Shown here one piece after another: positions 23,152 to 30,810 of a stretch of 34,773 nt of DNA. This DNA comes from Desulfovibrio sp. An276 (lineage in GTDB: Bacteria; Desulfobacterota; Desulfovibrionia; Desulfovibrionales; Desulfovibrionaceae), in contig NZ_NFJC01000031.1 in NCBI RefSeq assembly GCF_002159665.1, forward strand, positions 1 through 34,773. The letters are read 5' to 3'. Position numbers and translations under genes: made by a program. How positions within the stretch are numbered: position 1 is the stretch's first letter; each line of letters begins with the position of its first letter. The notes under the pieces were generated by a model. That model searched no databases, was not told the DNA's origin, and saw only the letters and a list, made by a program, of their open reading frames with translations.

Positions 23152-24252
23152 TCAGCCCCTGTCCCCCAGGCTGCACACCCTGTCGAAGATGGCTTCGTGG
23201 GCCTGGACCATGCTGGCAAAGGAGTAGTCGGAAAGGGCCTTTTGCCTGTTGTTTGCGCCCATGGTGTCCAGAAGTTCCGGGTTGCCCATGAGTCTCAGGA
23301 GGTTCTCGGCAAAGTCGTCCGCGTTGCCGGAAGCGCTCAAAAGACCATTTGTCCCCTCCTGCACCATGTCCGGGATACCGCCAACGCTTGTTGCGCACAC
23401 GGGCAGACCGCTTGCCATGGCCTCGAGCAGCACGTTGGGCTGGCCCTCGCGCACCGAGGAGAGGGCAAAGATCTGGGCCTCTGCAAGGTGGGGACGCACG
23501 TCTGCGCAGCCAGGCAGAAGTTCCATGCCGTACTGGGCGTTGGAGGCGGCTATGCGGTTTTGGATGCGCTCGTGCCAGGGACCGTCGCCCACAAGGCGCA
23601 GACGGGCCCTGTTGTTGGTGGCAAAGACCTTCTCGAAGGCCTTGATGAGGGTCTCGTGATCCTTGTCCTCGCACAGGCGTGCCACGCAGACAATAAGGGG
23701 ATTGCGCTCTGAGGGTTTGGGATCGACAGGCGCAAAGCGCTCCGTGTCCACGCCGTTGGCAATGTAGCTGAGCTTTTCGCCCGGCATGCCCAGCTCCTTG
23801 AGAACATTCACAAGCTCGGGGCTGTTGCAGATCATGTGGTCGCACAGGCGCCAGAGCCACTTCTCGTGCTGGCGAACAGGGGCTCCGCCGCCGCGCACAG
23901 TGCCGACAACGCCAAGAGGCCTTCCCTGAGTCCTCTTGAGCCACCAGCCCCAGATGCGGCCCCAGATATTGGGCATGGCCGTGCAGGGCACAACCACATC
24001 CGGGTCAAGATCTTTCAGCGTGTGCAAAAGGCGCAGGAAGAAGACCGTGTCCACCTCCCTGCCGTGCCCCATGTGGTGCACCTCTATGCCCAGGGCCCGT
24101 GCCTCGTCGTCCAGATCGGTCTTGCCCGTGAGCGTGACCATCACCGGCGTGTACTTCCTTCTGTCCAGACGCTGCGCAAGCTGCAGGGTCTGACGCTGCG
24201 TGCCACCATAGCACAGATCTTCCATCACAAAGACAATGCGCAGCTTTCCCAT
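23152..24252 (-). CDS. GT4-family glycosyltransferase
   Basis: A 366-residue GT-B enzyme, first gene of the minus-strand cluster. The N-terminal half begins KLRIVFVMEDLCYGGTQRQT, the glycine-rich acceptor-side loop. The C-terminal nucleotide-sugar half has IANGVDTERFAP, IVCVARLCEDKDHETLIKAF, LVGDGPWHERI, ALSSVREGQPNVLLEAMASG and LPVCATSVGGIPDMV. The EGQPNVLLE stretch is the EX7E motif that binds the donor sugar nucleotide. There is no membrane helix, so it is cytoplasmic or membrane-associated. The start at 24252 gives the usual KLRI... beginning; the frame is open upstream to 24432, but that part is hydrophobic in no convincing way. It shares this locus with a second GT4 domain fused to an ATPase. 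Confidence 0.9.
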   Translation of the reverse strand: MGKLRIVFVMEDLCYGGTQRQTLQLAQRLDRRKYTPVMVTLTGKTDLDDEARALGIEVHHMGHGREVDTVFFLRLLHTLKDLDPDVVVPCTAMPNIWGRIWGWWLKRTQGRPLGVVGTVRGGGAPVRQHEKWLWRLCDHMICNSPELVNVLKELGMPGEKLSYIANGVDTERFAPVDPKPSERNPLIVCVARLCEDKDHETLIKAFEKVFATNNRARLRLVGDGPWHERIQNRIAASNAQYGMELLPGCADVRPHLAEAQIFALSSVREGQPNVLLEAMASGLPVCATSVGGIPDMVQEGTNGLLSASGNADDFAENLLRLMGNPELLDTMGANNRQKALSDYSFASMVQAHEAIFDRVCSLGDRG

Positions 24253-24380
24253 TTGTTCCCGCCTCCACAAAAAAATATCCGGCTCATGCCCCCGGGCCTG
24301 GCCGCAGACGAATGTACCATTGAAAAATGCGCCATGCGCAAAGCCTTGCCTTGGCCCTTTGCGCGGGACATTTGGAACAT

Positions 24381-24409
24381 AGTGTACGATCGACAAAAAA
24401 AGAAGGCAA
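24381..24409 (-). promoter_or_regulatory. Possible sigma-70 promoter of the glycosyltransferase/export cluster
   Basis: On the minus strand TTGCCT and TACACT are separated by 17 nt (plus-strand AGGCAA at 24404-24409 and AGTGTA at 24381-24386). It lies about 130 nt before the first gene of the cluster. The match is good but not perfect (4/6 at each element). Confidence 0.4.
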
Positions 24410-24505
24410 GACACACAACAAAAGACAAGCATTACAGAATGTTGTCACATGTTCTTCATCATTTTTCCCATTGCTCTGCGACATCATTTGGGCTATTGGG
24501 AAGGC

Positions 24506-25543
24506 ATGTCACACGCAACACACCTACTTGCCAATCCCCTGTACGTCCTTGTCACCATGGACGTGGAGGAGGAAGGCCTTTTCACAGGCCTCTACAGGCG
24601 AAGGAACCCGGGCGTCACAAACATTGCCTCCCTTCCCCGCCTTGCCCCTCTCTCTGACGAGCTTGGCTTTCCCCTGACCCTGCTTTGCGCCCATTCCGTT
24701 TTCACAAGCACTGCGGCCTGCCGCGTGCTCGAGACCATGCGCGACAGGCACGGGGCCGAGATAGGCGCCCACCTCCACCACTGGAGCACCCCGCCCTTCG
24801 AGGACGAGGAGGAGTTTTGCAAGGGGGTGCCTGAGCGCACGCACAGGCTTGACCAGGACCTTCTCGAAGCGCGCCTGGCCCACCTTCTTGAGGCAGGCAG
24901 ACGCTTTCAGGGTCAGCCCCTGACCAGTTTTCGCATGGGGCGCTGGGATCTCAAAAACGCCCTTTTCCCCATGCTGCAGCGAAACGGCATCAAGGCGGAC
25001 AGTTCCATCTGCCCCCTGCGAGCCTACAGGGACGGAGCCGATCACTTCCTTGCCCCGCATACGCCCTACTGGGCGCTTGGGCGCGATGTTCCCTTCCTGG
25101 AAATTCCCATTACCCAGATCCCGCTTTTCACCTTTCTGCCCTCCTTGTGGCAAAGGCTCTACCAGGGATCGGAAAAGCGCGACAACTTCCACTTCCTCGC
25201 TGCCTTGAGCGCCAGCCCCTTCTGGCACAAGGATCCCATCATGCGCCTTTGCGTGCGGCTTTTGCGCTTTCGCGGGGAAAACATTTTGTGCGTGTTCTGG
25301 CACTCCACGGAAATCGTTGCCGGCTGTTCCCCCCAGGTGCCGGACAAGGCAGCAGAAGACCACGTCTTTGAGCGCATCTTCTCCTTCTTCACCTGGCTCA
25401 AAAGCCATTTCAACGTGCGCGGCACAACCATGACAGGCCTTTTCGACCAGGTCTGGAAGAAGGAGCAGGGCAAGCCAAACGGGGGGTACGGTACGACCTT
25501 CCCGGACAAGGCCGAGCTTGGACCCGTCACAGGAGACTGGTAG
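24506..25543 (+). CDS. WalW-like polysaccharide deacetylase (carbohydrate esterase 4 type)
   Basis: A 345-residue protein with the NodB-like layout. Motif 1 is VTMDVEEEG (Asp-Val-Glu in place of DD). Motif 2 is GAHLHHWSTPPF, with two histidines for metal binding. Later motifs are SFRMGRWDL and DSSICPLR, and VFWHSTEIV near the end. Such enzymes remove N-acetyl groups from polysaccharide or lipid-linked sugars. No signal peptide is seen, so it probably works in the cytoplasm on a lipid- or nucleotide-linked precursor. ATG 24506 has GGGAAGG very close; an alternative start at 24449 adds 19 unconvincing residues. It diverges from the export cluster and is followed at 44 nt by a methyltransferase. 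Confidence 0.8.
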   Translation: MSHATHLLANPLYVLVTMDVEEEGLFTGLYRRRNPGVTNIASLPRLAPLSDELGFPLTLLCAHSVFTSTAACRVLETMRDRHGAEIGAHLHHWSTPPFEDEEEFCKGVPERTHRLDQDLLEARLAHLLEAGRRFQGQPLTSFRMGRWDLKNALFPMLQRNGIKADSSICPLRAYRDGADHFLAPHTPYWALGRDVPFLEIPITQIPLFTFLPSLWQRLYQGSEKRDNFHFLAALSASPFWHKDPIMRLCVRLLRFRGENILCVFWHSTEIVAGCSPQVPDKAAEDHVFERIFSFFTWLKSHFNVRGTTMTGLFDQVWKKEQGKPNGGYGTTFPDKAELGPVTGDW

Positions 25544-25587
25544 CCTGGGCCGATAAGGGTGGCTGAGGCATATCGCAAGGAGAAGGC

Positions 25588-26469
25588 ATGACAACGGACG
25601 ACGAACAACATGCGGCCAGACTCGAGTCTTGGTACGCGTCCCATCCGGGCACATGCCTTCTTTGTGCGCAAAAAAGGCTGCTTGCCAGGGGTCTTGCCCC
25701 ATGGCCGCACGAGGGGCGCACCCTGCTTGAGGTCAACTGCGGCCCTGGCCTTGTCGAGCCCCATCTGCGCGCCATGGGCCTTGATGTGACTGGCTGCGAG
25801 CCCTCCCCTGCCCTGCGGAATCGCTTTTCCTCCCGCCTTGGCTACACCTATATCGTTGACCCTGCCCACGCGGACCTTCTGCCCTACGGGGACGCAAGCT
25901 TCGACTGGGTCTTGCTGCGCCTTGAACACACAAAGTGCGGCACAGACCTTGCTGCAGTCCTTGGGGAAGCCAGGCGCGTTGCCCTGAAGGGCGTGGCAGT
26001 GCTTGTCTGGAACAGATGGTCCCTGCCAGCACTTTGCGATGTGCGCCACACGATCAACGCTTCCCCGCAAAGTGCCGTGCGCGTTTTCCGCGAGCTTGTG
26101 TCCTGGCACGAGGGAAGTGTACGGGTGTACGGGGCTCTTTTCTGGCCCATGCCCCTGTGGTCCCTTTTTCGGGGAAGGCAAGGTTGCCGGGAAAGCGAAG
26201 CCGGTCACGAGGGCCCTTTCCTGCAGCTTTCCGACTGTCTTTTGGCCCACGTGCCCCTGGGGCTTTTTGGGGGCCTTAGCCTGATCCGCCTGGATCTTCC
26301 GCCCTCGCGTCCCATGACCGCAAGGCCCCTGCGCTTCCTCTCTCCAGGAGTCTCCATGGGATCCTGTACAGCCAAGGAGGCTTCCTGCACGGCAAAGAGC
26401 GCAACCCTGCGCCTTTGGCAGGATCCCAAAAGAAGGTGCGCGTGCCCAAAAAACGGGGCAAAACGCTGA
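25588..26469 (+). CDS. Class I SAM-dependent methyltransferase
   Basis: A 293-residue protein with a good ribosome site (AAGGAGAAGG). The SAM-binding motif I is LLEVNCGPGLVEPHLRAMG (residues ~46-64), followed by the acidic residue of motif II in VTGCEPSP. Motif III/IV is HADLLPYGDASFDWVLLR (the usual LPFxDxSFDxV). Residues 110-200 complete the fold with VLVWNRWS. The C-terminal ~70 residues are basic and cysteine-rich and do not look like the family core. Acceptor unknown. Placement directly after the deacetylase and opposite the glycosyltransferase/exporter cluster suggests a sugar, lipid or quinone-like substrate, but that is inference. Confidence 0.75.
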   Translation: MTTDDEQHAARLESWYASHPGTCLLCAQKRLLARGLAPWPHEGRTLLEVNCGPGLVEPHLRAMGLDVTGCEPSPALRNRFSSRLGYTYIVDPAHADLLPYGDASFDWVLLRLEHTKCGTDLAAVLGEARRVALKGVAVLVWNRWSLPALCDVRHTINASPQSAVRVFRELVSWHEGSVRVYGALFWPMPLWSLFRGRQGCRESEAGHEGPFLQLSDCLLAHVPLGLFGGLSLIRLDLPPSRPMTARPLRFLSPGVSMGSCTAKEASCTAKSATLRLWQDPKRRCACPKNGAKR

Positions 26470-26476
26470 AACACAT

Positions 26477-26507
26477 TTGACAAGAGCGGGCAAGACTGCA
26501 ACATACT
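26477..26507 (+). promoter_or_regulatory. Possible promoter upstream of pgl
   Basis: TTGACA (26477-26482) is followed 19 nt later by CATACT (26502-26507). The -35 is perfect but the spacing is long, so confidence is low. The next 90 nt lead to pgl with no other gene between. Confidence 0.3.
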
Positions 26508-26599
26508 GCAAAAAATAGCGCGCGATGCCCCTTTGGGGGCCTTTCCCAGAACAGGATTTGGTGGCATAATGCTCAGGCTCATACAAGGAGGCCAAAGCC

Positions 26600-27349
26600 A
26601 TGCAGACTCTCAGTCGTTCCATTCACCTCATGCTGCATATCCACAAGGATCCCGACGCCATGGCAGAGCGTGCGGCGCATATCATTGCGGACAAGTGCGA
26701 CGAGGCCATAAGTGAACGCGGTTCCTTCAAGATAGCCATTTCCGGCGGCAACACCCCCATCCCCCTTTTCCGCCTGCTCACCCGCAAGGACTGGGTCAGC
26801 GCCCTGCCCTGGGACAAGATTTCCGTCTTCTGGGCGGACGAGCGCTGTGTCAGCCCCGATGACGAGGGCAGCAACTACGGCATGGCACGCCGCGAACTCT
26901 TGAACTACGTGCCCTGCACATCCTTCTACCGCATGCGCGGCGATCTTGAGCCCGAAAAGGCTGCCCACGACTATGAGGCGACCCTGCGCCAGGAATTCAA
27001 TCTGCGCGAAAACGAGATCCCCCGCTTCGACATGATTTTGCTCGGCATGGGCGACGACGGGCATACGGCCTCCATCTTCCCCAATTCCCCTGCCCTCTAC
27101 GTGCGCGACAGGCTCGTCATCGACCAGTATGTGCCCGAGCGCAAGGCTGACCGTCTGACCATGACCCTCCCCGTGTTCAACAACGCCCGCTGCTGCATGT
27201 TTCTTGTCACAGGCCAGGAAAAGCACGCAGTGCTGAGCCGCGCCCTGGATCTTCTCGACAAGCCCGAACTGCCTGCCCAGCTCGTGCGTCCGGCAGTTGG
27301 CGATCTCATCTGGGTTGTGGACGAAGCCGCTGCCACGGGAAAGAACTAG
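26600..27349 (+). CDS. pgl: 6-phosphogluconolactonase
   Basis: A 249-residue enzyme of the Pgl/DevB type that hydrolyses 6-phosphogluconolactone to 6-phosphogluconate in the oxidative pentose phosphate pathway; cytoplasmic. Family motifs are KIAISGGNTPIPLFRLL (~45-61), ISVFWADERCVSPDDEGSNY (~74-93), and MILLGMGDDGHTASIFPNS (~147-165) with the conserved His and catalytic region. RLTMTLPVFNNAR is typical of the end part. The ATG at 26600 follows GGAGG. No zwf or gnd is adjacent in the window. A strong terminator follows. Confidence 0.93.
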   Translation: MQTLSRSIHLMLHIHKDPDAMAERAAHIIADKCDEAISERGSFKIAISGGNTPIPLFRLLTRKDWVSALPWDKISVFWADERCVSPDDEGSNYGMARRELLNYVPCTSFYRMRGDLEPEKAAHDYEATLRQEFNLRENEIPRFDMILLGMGDDGHTASIFPNSPALYVRDRLVIDQYVPERKADRLTMTLPVFNNARCCMFLVTGQEKHAVLSRALDLLDKPELPAQLVRPAVGDLIWVVDEAAATGKN

Positions 27350-27392
27350 AAAATCGCCAGAAAATCATCATATGCCCGCAAGGGCCTTTCAC

Positions 27393-27422
27393 AAAAAGGG
27401 CTGCCTCGCACAGCCCCTTTTT
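27393..27422 (+). terminator. Terminator of pgl
   Basis: A short GGGCTG / CAGCCC stem with a 7-nt loop, preceded by AAAAA and followed by CTTTTT. Confidence 0.8.
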
Positions 27423-27570
27423 GTTGCCCTTTTTTGCCCCCTCCTTCCCCAAACGTGGGGGTGCGAGGGGATTGCCAGTGCGCCCCTGTCGCGCTAGATC
27501 CCCTGTACCTGCCCCTTGGGGCAAGGCCCAGGCCCCGTATACCATCATCGCATCAAGCAGAGGTTTTTTC

Positions 27571-28038
27571 ATGCGCGTGCGTTCTCTTCTTCTCCCTGTC
27601 TGTCTTGCAGCAAGCCTTGTCCTTGCGCTCCCTGCACAGGCGGAAAAGCTTGAAACGGAATACTACACGGTAGATCTGCCCGACACCTGGCAGCAGCTGC
27701 AGTACAGCAACGGGGAGACACTTGATATTGTCGTTCTCTCGACCAAGAACAGGGATTGCATCCTGACCACCATCAACGGCAGAAGTGGTGGCGCAAGCCT
27801 CAAGACCATTACCCAGTGCTTTGCCCAGCAGTACCAGTCCAGGAGTGGAGCCCAGGTCAAGGGCAAGTACGGCACCTTCTCCTTCAAGGACGTCAATGGC
27901 GACGACGGCATGGCCTACGTCACAGTCCAGGATCAGGTGTACATGGTTGTCACCATCAGCGGCAACCAGCGCAAAGGGCGTTCTCTTATCAAGGAATTCT
28001 CGAGCGAGACCTTTGCGGAGCTCATCCCGGCCCTCTAG
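27571..28038 (+). CDS. Small exported protein of unknown function
   Basis: A 155-residue protein with a signal peptide (LLLPVCLAASLVLALPAQAE). The mature part starts KLETEYYTVDLPDTWQQLQY, a beta-rich pattern seen in many small periplasmic proteins, followed by DIVVLSTKNRDCILTTINGR and FKDVNGDDGMAYVTVQDQVY. Two cysteines (RDCIL; ITQCFAQ) may form a disulfide. I do not recognise a family. The start at 27571 has AGAGG upstream. It lies 33 nt before cinA on the same strand and may be co-transcribed with it, though the functions have no obvious link. Confidence 0.7.
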   Translation: MRVRSLLLPVCLAASLVLALPAQAEKLETEYYTVDLPDTWQQLQYSNGETLDIVVLSTKNRDCILTTINGRSGGASLKTITQCFAQQYQSRSGAQVKGKYGTFSFKDVNGDDGMAYVTVQDQVYMVVTISGNQRKGRSLIKEFSSETFAELIPAL

Positions 28039-28071
28039 CCCCCACATTCTGCCCTGTGCCAAGGAGCACCC

Positions 28072-29334
28072 ATGCGAGCCGAAATCATAAGCGTAGGGAC
28101 CGAGCTTCTGCTCGGCCATGTCGTCAACACCGACGCGGCCTTTCTCGGCCGCGAGCTGGCCCTTTTGGGCTTTGACCTGCACCACACAAGCGTTGTGGGC
28201 GACAACGCCGAACGCCTGGCCGAGGTCCTTGCAAAGGCCATTGGCCGAAGCGACCTTGTCATCACCACAGGCGGCCTTGGTCCCACTCTCGACGATCTCA
28301 CAAAGAAGACCGTGGCAAGTGTCCTTGCAAGGCCCCTTGTACACGACGACGCGACAACAGCTGCGCTCAAGGAGTTCTTTGGCACACGCCCCTACGACGG
28401 CAACCAGGAGGCCCAGGCCTACTTCCCCGAAGGTGCCACCATCTTCGTGAACAACCACGGCACTGCCCCGGGCTGCGCAGTCACTGCCGACAACGGCTGC
28501 CTTGTCATGCTCTTCCCGGGCCCCCCCAGGGAGCTTGAGCCCATGTTCCGCGACATGGCCCTGCCCATACTGGAGAAAAAGGTCGGGGCAAGCATTGTCT
28601 CCTTCATGGTGCGCACCTTTGACATTGGCGAGGGCAACGCGGCAACAAGGCTTGGATCCTTGTGCGAGCAGCAAAACCCCACTGTGGCCACCTATCTCGG
28701 GGCCCACAACGAGGTCTTTGCCAGGGTCACAGCCAAGGCTGCCACTGCCGAAGAGGCCAGGGCCCTTGCCCTGCCCACTGTGGAGGAAGCAAAAAAACGC
28801 CTTGGCGACGTGGTCTACGGGGTCAATGTGGCAAGCCTTGAGGAAGTGGTTGTGGGACTTTTGCGCGAGCGGGGCGAGGAAGTTGCCACAGCCGAATCCT
28901 GCACGGGCGGCATGCTTGCCATGCGCATCACGGACATTCCGGGATCGAGTGCTGTCTTTCGCACAGGCCTTGTGACCTATGCCAACGAAACCAAGACAAG
29001 GCTTCTCAATGTGCCGGAAGACATGCTCAGGGCCCATGGCGCCGTGAGCGAGGAAGTGGCACGTGCCATGGCCGAAGGCGTGAAAAGGGATGCAGGCTCA
29101 ACCTACGGCATAGGCATTACCGGCATTGCCGGGCCTGACGGAGGAAGTGCCGAAAAGCCCCTGGGCCTTGTCTACATTGCCCTTGCGACACCCAATGAGA
29201 CCTATTGCCTCAGGATGCAGCCAAAGGGGATCTATCGTGGAAGATCCTTTGTGCGCGAGCGCAGCGTAGGCAAGGCGCTGGACATGCTGCGCAGATACCT
29301 TGAGGGATACCCTGTCCTGCACGAGCTCATCTGA
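28072..29334 (+). CDS. cinA: CinA-family protein (NMN deamidase / competence-damage inducible)
   Basis: A 420-residue protein with both normal domains. Residues 1-170 are the MoCF-biosynthesis-like domain (AEIISVGTELLLGHVVNTDA; VITTGGLGPTLDDLTKKTVA; LVMLFPGPPRELEPMF), associated in full-length CinA with ADP-ribose pyrophosphatase activity. Residues about 255-415 are the CinA C-terminal/PncC domain, which deamidates nicotinamide mononucleotide (VATAESCTGGMLAMRITDIP; VTYANETKTRLLNVP; YGIGITGIAGPDGGSAEKP). It recycles pyridine nucleotides. Length and motifs are standard. AAGGAG precedes the ATG at 28072. No clear terminator is seen before the tRNA region. Confidence 0.93.
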   Translation: MRAEIISVGTELLLGHVVNTDAAFLGRELALLGFDLHHTSVVGDNAERLAEVLAKAIGRSDLVITTGGLGPTLDDLTKKTVASVLARPLVHDDATTAALKEFFGTRPYDGNQEAQAYFPEGATIFVNNHGTAPGCAVTADNGCLVMLFPGPPRELEPMFRDMALPILEKKVGASIVSFMVRTFDIGEGNAATRLGSLCEQQNPTVATYLGAHNEVFARVTAKAATAEEARALALPTVEEAKKRLGDVVYGVNVASLEEVVVGLLRERGEEVATAESCTGGMLAMRITDIPGSSAVFRTGLVTYANETKTRLLNVPEDMLRAHGAVSEEVARAMAEGVKRDAGSTYGIGITGIAGPDGGSAEKPLGLVYIALATPNETYCLRMQPKGIYRGRSFVRERSVGKALDMLRRYLEGYPVLHELI

Positions 29335-29464
29335 GAGCAATGGGAGACAAGCCTTTTCCTTCACTCTAGCATTTTGGGCAGAGTCCACAGGCATGGAAAA
29401 TCTCCTGGAAAGTGCCTCTACTGGCCGATCCAATGAGTCTGCCAGAAAAAAATCTGATTTTTTA

Positions 29465-29493
29465 TTGACAGACCTGACGGTCATGCGTTAGTC
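29465..29493 (+). promoter_or_regulatory. Promoter of the first tRNA-Asn copy (weak -10)
   Basis: TTGACA (29465-29470), a 17-nt spacer and TTAGTC (29488-29493). It corresponds base for base in position to the second copy's promoter but has a poor -10. Confidence 0.5.
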
Positions 29494-29509
29494 TTTTTTG
29501 TTGTCGCAT

Positions 29510-29585
29510 TCCCCAATAGCTCAATCGGCAGAGCGGGTGACTGTTAATCACTAGGTTGGCGGTTCAAGTCCGTCTTGGGGAGCCA
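29510..29585 (+). tRNA. tRNA-Asn (anticodon GTT), first copy
   Basis: A 76-nt cloverleaf. The acceptor arms TCCCCAA and TTGGGGA pair, the D arm is GCTC..GAGC, the anticodon loop CTGTTAA reads GTT for asparagine, and the T arm contains GGTTCAAGTC. The 3' CCA is encoded. Identical to the copy at 29720-29795. Confidence 0.97.
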
Positions 29586-29598
29586 AATGAAAATAACA

Positions 29599-29636
29599 GG
29601 TGGTCTTTGCAAGCATAGCAAGGACCACCTCTTTTG
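29599..29636 (+). terminator. Terminator of the first tRNA-Asn copy
   Basis: Stem GGTGGTCTTTGC / GCAAGGACCACC (12 bp, one G-T pair) with a 7-nt loop, followed by TCTTTTGTT. Confidence 0.85.
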
Positions 29637-29673
29637 TTCCTTGACTTTTTTTCGTCAAATTTGAAATTTTTTG

Positions 29674-29702
29674 TTGACAGACTTGGGGTCCATGCGTATA
29701 AC
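29674..29702 (+). promoter_or_regulatory. Promoter of the second tRNA-Asn copy
   Basis: TTGACA (29674-29679), a 17-nt spacer and TATAAC (29697-29702). A near-consensus sigma-70 promoter 18 nt before the tRNA. Confidence 0.75.
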
Positions 29703-29719
29703 CCCTTTCGTTGTCACGT

Positions 29720-29795
29720 TCCCCAATAGCTCAATCGGCAGAGCGGGTGACTGTTAATCACTAGGTTGGCGGTTCAAGTCCGTCTTGGGGAGCCA
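29720..29795 (+). tRNA. tRNA-Asn (anticodon GTT), second copy
   Basis: Same 76-nt sequence as the first copy, exactly 210 nt downstream, with its own promoter and terminator. The acceptor stem, GTT anticodon and encoded CCA are intact. Confidence 0.97.
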
Positions 29796-29808
29796 AAAGA
29801 AAATAATG

Positions 29809-29847
29809 GGTGGTCTTTGCAAGTACTGCAAGGACCACCTTTTTTTG
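29809..29847 (+). terminator. Terminator of the second tRNA-Asn copy
   Basis: Stem GGTGGTCTTTGC / GCAAGGACCACC as in the first copy, with the loop changed to AAGTACT and eight T following. It ends only ten bases before the CRISPR repeats begin. Confidence 0.9.
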
Positions 29848-29856
29848 TTTGTTGAC

Positions 29857-30024
29857 GTTTCAATCCACGCACCCGCGAGGGGTGCGACCCGGAGAAGGGG
29901 TCGAGGTCTTCCCAGTCTTCCTCGTATGTTTCAATCCACGCACCCGCGAGGGGTGCGACTGCAATGCAGGCGTATGAGTCACAGGTACGTCAGTTTCAAT
30001 CCACGCACCCGCGAGGGGTGCGAC
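29857..30024 (-). CRISPR. Three-repeat type I-C CRISPR array
   Basis: Three identical 32-nt repeats (29857-29888, 29928-29959, 29993-30024) start GTTTCAATCCACGCAC and end GGGGTGCGAC on the plus strand. They contain the GCACCC/GGGTGC stem of subtype I-C. Spacers are 39 nt (29889-29927) and 33 nt (29960-29992). In I-C arrays the crRNA handle ends in ATTGAAAC, so the array is read from the minus strand, and the leader should lie above 30024. No cas gene is in the window. Because the repeats are identical, decay is recent or absent. The frame running through the array on the plus strand is only a translation of repeats. Confidence 0.95.
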
Positions 30025-30180
30025 TGTCCTGGTGATTTATCAGGGAAAATCAAATAGTTATTTGGGTGTTTTCGAGAACTGTCCCAAAAGGTCATCTCTC
30101 AAAAACCATTCCTGATGGAGTATGCACAAAAAAGAAAGATATTGCAATTAGTTATATTGTTCGAGAACCTCCCGGGGAAA
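30025..30180 (-). promoter_or_regulatory. Probable CRISPR leader
   Basis: AT-rich non-coding DNA on the side where the leader is expected if the array is read from the minus strand. It contrasts with the GC-rich surroundings. No gene or clear promoter hexamers were found in it. The call rests on position and composition. Confidence 0.45.
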
Positions 30181-30224
30181 AGCCGCCCGACTCGGGTTGT
30201 CGATCCTGCCTGGACGGTCATGTT

Positions 30225-30623
30225 TTAGTTGCTAATACAAATCGTGCCCGAGGGGCAACATGTTGTACCCAGCCTGTTTCCCTGCTGTTCCGTGAACTCC
30301 TTCGAGATCAGCGATGCCGTGTACTCGGGCAGAAGCACGCGCTCCTCATCGTAGGGCTTGCCCCACTGGCTGAAAGCCACGTTTTCGGCAACGGGTCCGT
30401 TGAAGATGTAGGAGGACTGGGAGACATAGCCCACGCGCTGGATGTAGGCAGCCCTGCGGCTGTCCGTAAGGGGCTCGCAGTCTACCAGCATTTGCCCCTA
30501 GCGCATGTTCATGAGGCCGCAGAGAATGCCAGCCAAAGTGGTCTTGCCAGAGCCCGAGGCCCCGATAAAGCCTATCTGCTCGCCGTGGGAAATGGAGAGG
30601 CTTATGTGCGAGAGGCTATCCAT
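30225..30623 (-). pseudogene. Remnant of an ABC transporter ATPase (PglK/MsbA-type)
   Basis: From ATG 30623 the minus strand reads DSLSHISLSISHGEQIGFIG, then Walker A GASGSGKTT and LAGILCGLMNMR. An in-frame TAG (CGC TAG GGG) follows, then MLVDCEPL, RVGYVSQSSYIFNGPVAENV (Q-loop region) and AFSQWGKPYDEERV. After that the similarity ends. The signature LSGGQ, Walker B and H-loop are absent, and the membrane part is missing upstream. It is a fragment of a flippase-type exporter ATPase, broken at both ends with a stop inside, and not functional. It sits between the CRISPR leader and the flavoprotein gene, which marks a rearranged stretch. Confidence 0.8.
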
Positions 30624-30810
30624 TTGGGGCCTTCACATTTTCCTCACGCCTGTTGGCACACAAGGGACACGGAGCTTGGGGCTGTTGCCATACGCAAGGC
30701 CCTGTCGCATACTTTGCAGACACTACGGGCAGCCCCTGCCCTCGCCTTCATTTCACTTTCTCGCAGTCCTTGAGGAATCTGCGGGACAAAAGCCAACTAC
30801 GGAGAACAAT

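Noticed and set aside
24253..24505. Cobalamin riboswitch upstream of the unit ending in cobU
   Set aside because: No B12-box-like sequence or large conserved fold was seen, and cobU is more than 7 kb downstream.
29785..30057. Plus-strand frame through the CRISPR array, with repeated STHPRGVRL-like peptide
   Set aside because: The peptide repeats arise from translating the CRISPR repeats; there is no gene.
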